NCBI GenBank assembly: GCA_040880545.1
Contig: JBBDIE010000162.1
Span: 1 to 14,688, forward strand
Direction: 5' to 3'
Length of the DNA stretch: 14,688 nucleotides
Source of the DNA: M55B112 sp040880545
GTDB lineage: Bacteria; Bacteroidota; Bacteroidia; Bacteroidales; GCA-2748055
Every line of letters begins with the position of its first letter. Within the stretch, counting starts at the first letter, position 1. A program made the translations under genes and the position numbers. The notes beneath the pieces are model-generated. The model had not been told where the DNA came from. It was given only the letters and a program-made list of their open reading frames with translations, and did no database searches. Below are positions 1 to 6,245 of this stretch, piece after piece.

Positions 1-1139
1 TAGGAAAGAGCATTGACCGGATCGTTACCGGCCCGCAACACATTGGAATAGGTATGATAAGCCCGGGCCTCCAGCCATGGATCAGGTATTTTCCTGGCGT
101 CACTGATCGCTCTCCTGCTAAACAGTCCGGCATTGTACATATCCCCGGTGGTATAATATACGTTGGCAAGCATATTTTCATTACGCGACAACGCTGCAAA
201 CAATGCTTCTTTCTCAAAGGTGTCGATGGCTTTGTTAAAATAATGAATGGCTTCCCGTTCATTTCCTAAATTGGTAAAACAAACGGCGGCATTGCTCTGC
301 ATCAGTGCAATCTCCTCCGGCTGAATAGCCAGATTTTCTGCTTCTTCAATGGCTGAAACATAGGCTACAGATGCCGACTGATTGTTCCCCAGCAATGTAT
401 AGTAATACCCGTTGTTATTGATTAGACGTACCAACTGTTCCCTGCTGTACACCTCTCTGTATTCATTCAGTAGAATTAAAGTGTAATGCAATGCACTGTC
501 GTACTGTCCGGCTGCATCGAATACCGTAATCATGTCCTGAAAGATATCCATCAACTTTACTGTATCAGTACTATAGGATGGCAATAACGACCTGAAGGCA
601 CCTATCGCCACTTCAAAATTATTACCATGGTAAGCTGCTGTACCCAGTCTGGAAATGGTCTCCAATCGCAGTGGTTCCTTTTCCTCATATAAGAGCGGCA
701 CCATTTTTTCATAATAATCCTGTTCCCCGGAATATACCTGTTCAGCCCTGTAAGCCATGGCAATTTTCTGGTATATAGCAATTATCAGGGTTGTATCATT
801 ACGCGTTTCATAGGTACCTGCTGCCCGAAGAAAATAGGGCATACCTGCATCAGATCTCCCAGTAGCATGGTATATATCCCCCATAAGCTCCAGTATTTTT
901 AGTTCTGTCTGTTTTGACTCAATGGTCATCGCCTCCTGGAGTGCCCTGTCGGCCAAATTCAGCGCCTCCGTGTGATGCCCCTCCCGGAACATCTGCAATG
1001 CCTCCATGTAACGACCGGCTACCTCCTCCTGAGCGCTTTCAACAGTGACCCTCTCCTGGGCTGCAATTCCGCCTCCCAAAAACATAAGGAATAGTAGTAT
1101 TATCCCCGCAATTTTATATCTGTTCAGCACCTTTCTCAT
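1..1139 (-). CDS. TPR-repeat protein with N-terminal signal sequence (partial, runs off left edge)
   Basis: Reading the minus strand from an ATG at 1139 gives 379 uninterrupted codons to the window edge, so the C-terminus is missing. Residues 9-27 are a hydrophobic segment ending GGGIAAQE, which looks like a cleavable signal peptide (cut near A27/Q28) or a membrane anchor. The rest, about residues 40-379, is helical with tetratricopeptide-like spacing; clearer units lie near 42-73, 83-115, 199-229, 241-271 and 281-312 (the last contains LGNEREAIHYFNKAI). The start is supported by AGGGAG (1144-1149) four bases upstream. The gene begins 15 bases after the TonB-receptor stop, so the two are probably co-transcribed. 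In Bacteroidota such N-terminal TPR arrays often precede a sensor kinase, LuxR-type or cyclase module, but none is visible here and the output domain is unknown. Confidence is high for a TPR gene and low for its function. Confidence 0.85.
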   Translation of the reverse strand, partial: MRKVLNRYKIAGIILLFLMFLGGGIAAQERVTVESAQEEVAGRYMEALQMFREGHHTEALNLADRALQEAMTIESKQTELKILELMGDIYHATGRSDAGMPYFLRAAGTYETRNDTTLIIAIYQKIAMAYRAEQVYSGEQDYYEKMVPLLYEEKEPLRLETISRLGTAAYHGNNFEVAIGAFRSLLPSYSTDTVKLMDIFQDMITVFDAAGQYDSALHYTLILLNEYREVYSREQLVRLINNNGYYYTLLGNNQSASVAYVSAIEEAENLAIQPEEIALMQSNAAVCFTNLGNEREAIHYFNKAIDTFEKEALFAALSRNENMLANVYYTTGDMYNAGLFSRRAISDARKIPDPWLEARAYHTYSNVLRAGNDPVNALS

Positions 1140-1143
1140 ACCA

Positions 1144-1149
1144 CTCCCT
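1144..1149 (-). promoter_or_regulatory. Ribosome binding site of the TPR gene
   Basis: AGGGAG on the minus strand lies four bases before the ATG at 1139, inside the 15-base gap after the receptor stop. It decides the start of the truncated TPR gene, because no other methionine codon nearby has such a site. Confidence 0.55.
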
Positions 1150-1154
1150 GTTAT

Positions 1155-3533
1155 CTAATTCAGTTTATAGGACAATCCAACCCTGATTGTCCGCCGTAAT
1201 TGCGGATTATACAGCAGACCTGGTTCCAGCATGGAGGGATTCGCTACTCCATACTTTTCATCAAATATATTGGTTGCTTTCAGATAGAGGTTGAGTTGAT
1301 CACTGATACTGTAATTTGCTACTGCATTCATGGCATAATAGCCATCTGCCTTACCAAAAATTCCATCGTACAGCTCTTCAAATGGTATCAACACCCGCAG
1401 CCATTTACTCATCCAGTGGCTCTCAATATATAGGTAGAAATTGTCCGTTGGCTGCATGGAAACCTTCATTTTACCCGTATGCCGTGGTGAAAGTTTAAAG
1501 TATTCCTCCACGATTTCAACCACATTGGGCAACTTATCCTGACGTGCCTGAAAATACAGATGCACTTCCGCATTCAGTTTGATGGACCGGACAATATTTG
1601 TAAACCGGAGGGTGGTCTGACTGCCTCCTACCGTTGAAACTGAGTTGCCCAGGTTTACCCAGTGCCCTACAGAGTCGTTGATGATGCTGTTCCTGTCGAT
1701 ATTATCCGGTATATTCATAAACCATTTTGACTCCTGAATAGGTACAATATGATTTCTGATCCGGTAGGAAAAGAAAGTCTGCTCAAGGGTGAACCTTGGG
1801 GAGAAGTTAGTGACAAACCCAATTTCGAAAGTTGTAAATTTTTCCGGCCGCATACTTTCCGCAGGAACGGAAACCAGATGGATCATCGAATCATTCACCG
1901 GGTAAACCAGCGACTGGTAGATAAGTGATGTGGGAGGAATCTTGTATGCGGTACCAACAGACAACCTTATGGAGGTTCTGTCGGATGTTTTATGCAGTAC
2001 TGCAAAGTGTGGACTTATGTTGTTTGTTCTCACCAGGGTATTGATGTCATTCCTGATTCCACCCAAAAACCTGAAATTTTTCCATTGGGTATAAAATTGT
2101 AAAAACGCAGAAGTGTTTGAAAAGAGTACCGGGTTTATTCCAAATCGTCCAAAAGGACTAATGTATGCAGTATCTATTTCCTGGGCATAGGCATCGTACA
2201 GGCTTCTGTCGAATGGGCTGGTGAGATAATTCGTAGTTGGCAGATTGCCGGACTGTGTATAGGAGACTCCAGCAACTGACTCTACCTTTTTGAACAAGGT
2301 AGCTGAAAATACCTGGCTGAATTCAATGTCATTTGAGGCGGAATAACGGTAGGCTTTTTCTGTAAAAACGTTTTGTGTCAATCCCTGGCTGGAATTATTA
2401 TCCATCTCGTAAGCCAGATTGTTTAGTTGGGTAGTGGAGGTAAATTTCTTAAACTTCTTCGTATAATTGAGTGAAAATTGCTGAATTCGTTCTCCCCAAA
2501 AATTCTGGGGGTTGTTGTATTTATAGAAAACCGGTGACAGGCCAAGGGAACTGTGTGTATTCCGGTACATGTAATTGTATGAGAGCCCGAATCCCCTGTA
2601 ATTCAATTGCATTCCAAGCATGTTTGCCCCGGAACTGATCGCTTCCATATCGGGCATTGTCAGACTCCCTTCATAATTTTCTCCATAAAATTTTTGCTTG
2701 AATTCTTCCACGGTAATACCATTCTGCTCAAGTGTCGGTTCATTCACCTCCCGCGGGTTAATCGTAACTGCCCCGATGGTAAGGTTAGAACCCCTGGACT
2801 GGTAATAATTAAGCGGATTGTACAGCCCCTCCTGTGCATAATCCAGGTTCATATCGTTTAACTCGTACCTGGAACCGTAAAAATTGTACTGCAGGATGTT
2901 ATTATTTTTGCCGCCCTTCCCGCCAACAGAGAAGTTGATATAGTTATGCCCGTTTCTTCCAAGGCTGATATCTCCCCGCACAAAAGCACCTTCGGTTGCT
3001 TCCCTGGTAATAATATTAATTACCCCTGAAACCGCATCGGCTCCATACACCGCTGATGAATTACCATAGATAATCTCGATTCGCTCCGCCTGCCGGATAG
3101 GCAACTGACTGCCAATGGGCATGCCCGCAACGACAGAGGGCTTTACCGGGACCCCATTGATCAGTATCTTGGTATAGAGGTTTCCCGTCAGGTTCCATAT
3201 CTGGAAACTTTCCCCAAGTTCACCTGTTCCCGGCATGGATACCTGTATGCCCGGCAATGCAAGTAATACTTCGGTAAGCGTGGTGTACTGGTTTTTATAG
3301 ATCTCCTCTTCCGTGATCACATAAACCTGTAAAGGCACTTCATCAAGCCTTTTGGAGATCCGACCGGCTGTAATCATACTCATTCGGGATGAATCCACCG
3401 GATAATTCAGCTGATCAATATCCAGCGTGCGAAGCGGAATTTGTTTGCCTGAGGTATCCACCTGGGCTGAAAGATAAATTCCGCTCATACAATAGATGAT
3501 AACTGCTGCCAAAATCCCTCTATTCATATTCAT
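1155..3533 (-). CDS. TonB-dependent outer-membrane receptor
   Basis: An outer-membrane beta-barrel importer driven by TonB/ExbBD; the substrate cannot be told from sequence. The protein has 792 residues. Residues 1-23 form a signal peptide (cleavage near LSA/QV). The plug domain spans about 55-178 and includes DEVPLQVYVITEEEI, the LPGIQV segment and the classic block IEIIYGNSSAVYGADAVSG followed by GVINIITREA. From about 185 to the end is a barrel rich in alternating aromatic strands, closing with the usual ATNIFDEKYG and a final strand ending GLSYKLN. The length fits BtuB/CirA/FepA-like receptors, not the roughly 1000-residue SusC class. There is no N-terminal carboxypeptidase-like domain and no SusD gene next to it, which argues against a glycan locus. 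Two ATGs (3533 and 3527) could start it; the leader has no clear Shine-Dalgarno. It is probably transcribed with the downstream TPR gene. Vitamin B12, haem, siderophore or metal uptake are all possible. Confidence 0.93.
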   Translation of the reverse strand: MNMNRGILAAVIIYCMSGIYLSAQVDTSGKQIPLRTLDIDQLNYPVDSSRMSMITAGRISKRLDEVPLQVYVITEEEIYKNQYTTLTEVLLALPGIQVSMPGTGELGESFQIWNLTGNLYTKILINGVPVKPSVVAGMPIGSQLPIRQAERIEIIYGNSSAVYGADAVSGVINIITREATEGAFVRGDISLGRNGHNYINFSVGGKGGKNNNILQYNFYGSRYELNDMNLDYAQEGLYNPLNYYQSRGSNLTIGAVTINPREVNEPTLEQNGITVEEFKQKFYGENYEGSLTMPDMEAISSGANMLGMQLNYRGFGLSYNYMYRNTHSSLGLSPVFYKYNNPQNFWGERIQQFSLNYTKKFKKFTSTTQLNNLAYEMDNNSSQGLTQNVFTEKAYRYSASNDIEFSQVFSATLFKKVESVAGVSYTQSGNLPTTNYLTSPFDRSLYDAYAQEIDTAYISPFGRFGINPVLFSNTSAFLQFYTQWKNFRFLGGIRNDINTLVRTNNISPHFAVLHKTSDRTSIRLSVGTAYKIPPTSLIYQSLVYPVNDSMIHLVSVPAESMRPEKFTTFEIGFVTNFSPRFTLEQTFFSYRIRNHIVPIQESKWFMNIPDNIDRNSIINDSVGHWVNLGNSVSTVGGSQTTLRFTNIVRSIKLNAEVHLYFQARQDKLPNVVEIVEEYFKLSPRHTGKMKVSMQPTDNFYLYIESHWMSKWLRVLIPFEELYDGIFGKADGYYAMNAVANYSISDQLNLYLKATNIFDEKYGVANPSMLEPGLLYNPQLRRTIRVGLSYKLN

Positions 3534-3783
3534 CAGATCGGCTATCAGAATATTATATCAAATTAGTGTCAGAATAAAAACTCATATTATATGGCTGTAC
3601 TTGATAAGAAAGCGTTAAGAGCAGGAAATGCGATGACTGAAAAATGACTGTCTTGAAGTCTGACATACGAGCTCTTGATCATTTCTTGCAAGCACTAATC
3701 AGAATCAAATATATAAAAATGCCTGAATCCTGATTGATTGCAACTTAATGATTATTATTTTCTTCTGAAACAACTCTCTCCAA
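3534..3783. other. Leader region of the receptor gene / downstream region of the AI-2E gene
   Basis: An AT-rich 250-base spacer between two minus-strand genes. It must hold the end of the CorA/AI-2E transcript and the promoter of the receptor. No open reading frame of note and no hairpin followed by a T-run was found. The only structure is a candidate -7 box at 3706-3713 framed by an imperfect inverted repeat (3697-3735). Confidence 0.5.
3697..3735 (-). promoter_or_regulatory. Candidate promoter -7 box within an imperfect inverted repeat
   Basis: On the minus strand, TATATTTG (3706-3713) matches the Bacteroidota -7 consensus TAnnTTTG. No TTTG-like -33 box is found at the usual 19-21 base spacing; the nearest TTG is 27 bases away. 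The box sits between arms AATCAGAAT (3697-3705) and ATCCTGATT (3727-3735), which pair over nine positions with one G-T. This could be an operator over the receptor promoter, or chance in AT-rich DNA. It would give an untranslated leader of roughly 165 bases. Confidence 0.25.
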
Positions 3784-4815
3784 TCACGAATCCGGGTCTC
3801 CCCTTCGACTGAGCATAGCCGCAATGGACCTTGTACCAGGAAATTCATTAAGTATCAGGATAATGATCACGGTGATGGGAACGCTGAGCAACATTCCGGT
3901 TACTCCCCAGATGGCACCCCATACCGCCAGGGTTAGAAACACAACCAATGGACTCATATTCAGCGTGTTTCCCATAATACGAGGCTCCAATAAGCTGCCA
4001 ATAGTTAGCTGAATGGCTCCTACGATAATCAATACTAATAACGGATGGGTGAAATCGCCAAATTGCAGGAGCGCAAAAACAGTGGGGAAAAGGGTGGCGA
4101 TCAACGATCCGATATTGGGTATATAATTCAGTATGAAAATGATAAATGCCCAGAAGAACGGTGCATCCACTCCCACAAAAAAGAGTACAAAAAAACTGAG
4201 GAAACCAGTGCTGAGACTGGTAAGTGTCTTTATGGCAATATAATTGTTTATGGACCTGTCCACTTTCAGGAGGATCATACTAACACGATCCCGCTGATCC
4301 TTCGCGGGGTAAATCGCCTTCAGTTTCCGCTGAAAAATAGGCTCTTCAAGCAAAATAAACACCAGGTAGAGGAGGATCAGAAATGCATTCCCGAAAATGG
4401 AAGTAAGTGCCGAGAACAGGGAAGAGAGAATATTGGTGAAATTGAAGTCTTTGATGGCATCGGCAAAGGATTGTGACAGATCGATCTCAAAAGCGTCGTT
4501 GATCTTTTCAGCAACTACACCTATATTCTTTTCATACTTGGGAAAAGAGGATGAAAGCTGTTGTATGTTGCTCGATATCAATGATACGGTTAAGCTGAGC
4601 AAACTCAGAAGAATGATGGAAGAGAGTATTGTCAATAACCAATGGGGCCATCTTTCCATGAACGGTAACTTTTTGATATATGCTTTTAAAACCCTGATCA
4701 CAAACCAGATAAGAACTGCTAATACAAATGGTATCAACAAAGATTCAGCATAGATTAGCAGCAATACGATGATCACAACCAGCAACAGATAATAAATTCT
4801 CTTTGAAAAGTTCAT
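3784..4815 (-). CDS. AI-2E family transporter (PF01594 membrane protein)
   Basis: A polytopic inner-membrane protein of 343 residues, the usual size for the family. Hydrophobic segments lie near 7-46, 58-82, 140-158, 195-225, 235-275 and 290-325, with a more polar helical stretch at about 85-135. Family signatures are LNYIPNIG at 229-236 and EPRIMGNTLNMSP from 277, followed by AVWGAIWGVTGMLLSVPI. Characterised members include E. coli TqsA, linked to export of the AI-2 signal, and others act as Na+/H+ antiporters, so the family name does not fix the substrate. The gene starts 10 bases after the CorA stop on the same strand and the two are almost certainly one operon. The start lacks a Shine-Dalgarno; the leader is AT-rich. 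With a cation channel as partner, an ion-linked role is as plausible as signal export (inference). Confidence 0.9.
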   Translation of the reverse strand: MNFSKRIYYLLLVVIIVLLLIYAESLLIPFVLAVLIWFVIRVLKAYIKKLPFMERWPHWLLTILSSIILLSLLSLTVSLISSNIQQLSSSFPKYEKNIGVVAEKINDAFEIDLSQSFADAIKDFNFTNILSSLFSALTSIFGNAFLILLYLVFILLEEPIFQRKLKAIYPAKDQRDRVSMILLKVDRSINNYIAIKTLTSLSTGFLSFFVLFFVGVDAPFFWAFIIFILNYIPNIGSLIATLFPTVFALLQFGDFTHPLLVLIIVGAIQLTIGSLLEPRIMGNTLNMSPLVVFLTLAVWGAIWGVTGMLLSVPITVIIILILNEFPGTRSIAAMLSRRGDPDS

Positions 4816-4825
4816 GCGTATATAT

Positions 4826-5890
4826 TTAAAGCCATTTTTTTCTTTTGAAATATACTGTTAACAAGAGTACAACACCAATGATTATTATCCAGAAAAAGAG
4901 ATATCCGTACTGCCAGTTCAACTCCGGTATATGTGTGAAATTCATGCCATATATCCCGGCGATAAAGGTAAGTGGAATAAAGAAGGCGGCAAATACGGTA
5001 AGCACTTTCATGATCTCATTGGACCGGTTGGAGATAATGGCATTGTATATCTCCATCTGGTCCGCCACCAGTGAATAATATACCTCTAACCGTTCATGGG
5101 TAATCACCACATGATCGTTCAGATCTTCGATAAAACTCCTGGTTTCGTCCCGGATAATATCGGATTCGGATTTCAGAAAAAAGAAGGTAAGCTCTTTTAA
5201 TGGAAGAACGATCTGCCTCAAAAAATTTAATTCCGTTCTGTGCATGTATATTTTCTGCGATGTCTGCCGCTCTCGGTGTTCTAGAATCTCTGTCTCCAGT
5301 GCATCAATGGCATTTCCTATCTCAACAATCAGATCAAGATACGTGTCAACCATACAATCGAGCAGTGCGTATGCCAGGTAATCCGGATGATTGATCCTGC
5401 TCCTGTCTTTCGATTTCCTGATCCGCTCCCGCACATCATCAAAATGCTTTCCCGGCTTCTCCTGTAATGATACTACATAATTCTCCCCGGCAATAATACT
5501 GAGCTGATCCGCCTCAATCCGGTTAGTCTCCTTGTTCAATGACAAAAGCTTTGAAATAAAATAGAGCTTCTGATCATCCTCACTGTATTTCGGACGATGA
5601 TCCGTATTCATAATATCCTCCAGTATCAGACTGTCAACGTTTAGTCTTTCTCCCAGGGTTGAAATTACCTCCGGATCATGAATCCCGTAAATGTTTATCC
5701 AGGTCAGCTCATTTTCATTGATCATTGAAAGCGCCTCATCAATGGTCTCCGTTTCTTTCTCTACCAAACCGTTCCGATCGTATTGCATTACCCGGATGAT
5801 CACCTGCTCTGTTTGCTGTTTACCGATCAGGATCAGAGAACCGGGCTTTGTCCCTTTACTGAAACTTCTCCTCTTTATAAACCTTGCCAT
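4826..5890 (-). CDS. corA: CorA family magnesium/cobalt transport protein
   Basis: Forms a pentameric inner-membrane channel that takes up Mg2+ (and Co2+ or Ni2+) down the membrane potential. The protein has 354 residues, close to the 351 of Thermotoga CorA. The N-terminal cytoplasmic domain covers about 1-230 and includes TWINIYGIHD and LILEDIMNTDHRPKYSE; a long helix leads into the membrane. The first transmembrane helix (about 294-313) ends in the selectivity motif YGMNF (314-318), followed by the loop HIPELNWQYGY and a second transmembrane helix (about 327-347) ending in the basic tail KRKKWL. The first codon has no good Shine-Dalgarno; the two ATGs just upstream are out of frame. It is the first gene of a two-gene unit with the AI-2E family gene and is divergent from clpB. 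Some CorA homologues carry Zn2+ instead (ZntB), so the ion is inferred. Confidence 0.93.
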   Translation of the reverse strand: MARFIKRRSFSKGTKPGSLILIGKQQTEQVIIRVMQYDRNGLVEKETETIDEALSMINENELTWINIYGIHDPEVISTLGERLNVDSLILEDIMNTDHRPKYSEDDQKLYFISKLLSLNKETNRIEADQLSIIAGENYVVSLQEKPGKHFDDVRERIRKSKDRSRINHPDYLAYALLDCMVDTYLDLIVEIGNAIDALETEILEHRERQTSQKIYMHRTELNFLRQIVLPLKELTFFFLKSESDIIRDETRSFIEDLNDHVVITHERLEVYYSLVADQMEIYNAIISNRSNEIMKVLTVFAAFFIPLTFIAGIYGMNFTHIPELNWQYGYLFFWIIIIGVVLLLTVYFKRKKWL

Positions 5891-6069
5891 ACCATTTTCA
5901 TTTTATGACATGCAAGTTAAAGAATAAATTCCTTATACGACTTCAACCTGACCCCTCCCGGGTATGTAAAACCGGAAAACCCGGAAAATTTAGAAATCAT
6001 GCACGCTAATGTGTCCATTTTCCCAAAACCGCCGTTATAATTGTAAGGATTACCAGGGTTTTTTATATA

Positions 6070-6123
6070 TGTCATTTTGTCTCTTTTATAAAATATAAAC
6101 TGTCATTATGTCATGTTATAAAT
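6070..6123 (+). repeat. Tandem TGTCAT-type repeat upstream of clpB (candidate operator)
   Basis: Two copies of a roughly 23-base element: TGTCATTTTGTCTCTTTTAT starting at 6070 and TGTCATTATGTCATGTTATA starting at 6101, each followed by AAA or AAT. The start-to-start distance is 31 bases, about three helical turns. Each copy itself contains two TGTC half-sites eight bases apart (6070 and 6078; 6101 and 6109). The array ends about 120 bases before the clpB start. The layout suggests a regulator or alternative-sigma site controlling this chaperone gene, but the factor is unknown and the role is inference. Confidence 0.5.
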
Positions 6124-6235
6124 AAGTTCATTCCTGAAGATTAACCTGTAATGCATTGTTACTATGTGTTATATGAGAATACGATTCTGTACAGGCATAT
6201 CGTGGCTTATGATTTGAGGAGGGAGTAACAAAAAC

Positions 6236-6240
6236 AGGAG
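6236..6240 (+). promoter_or_regulatory. Ribosome binding site of clpB
   Basis: AGGAG followed by five A residues precedes the ATG at 6246. This is an unusually good Shine-Dalgarno for this window and fits a strongly translated chaperone. A second purine-rich run (GAGGAGGGAG, about 6216-6225) lies farther upstream. Confidence 0.75.
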
Positions 6241-6245
6241 AAAAA

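Larger units (their letters stand above)
5891..6245. other. Divergent intergenic region between corA and clpB
   Basis: A 355-base spacer that must carry both promoters. From 6055 to 6190 it is strongly AT-rich. It holds a pair of TGTCAT-rich repeats (6070-6092 and 6101-6123) and the clpB ribosome binding site. A GC-rich inverted pair CCGGGT (5958-5963) and ACCCGG (5979-5984) could form a weak hairpin in the corA leader. I looked for a CIRCE element (TTAGCACTC-N9-GAGTGCTAA), the HrcA operator, and did not find one. No convincing TAnnTTTG box was found for either gene. Confidence 0.6.

Noticed and set aside
54..269. A 71-codon plus-strand frame near the left edge
   Set aside because: It is the shadow of the minus-strand TPR gene, which is open through this region.
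1155..3533. SusC-type glycan receptor feeding the GH10 enzyme
   Set aside because: The receptor is shorter than SusC proteins, lacks the N-terminal carboxypeptidase-like domain, has no SusD partner and lies over 7 kb from the GH10 gene, separated by unrelated genes.
5958..5984. CCGGGT/ACCCGG hairpin as a terminator
   Set aside because: It lies between divergent genes where no transcript should end, has a 15-base loop and no T-run.
5891..6245. CIRCE element expected at a chaperone gene
   Set aside because: No TTAGCACTC/GAGTGCTAA inverted pair is present; the only repeats are the TGTCAT-type direct repeats.
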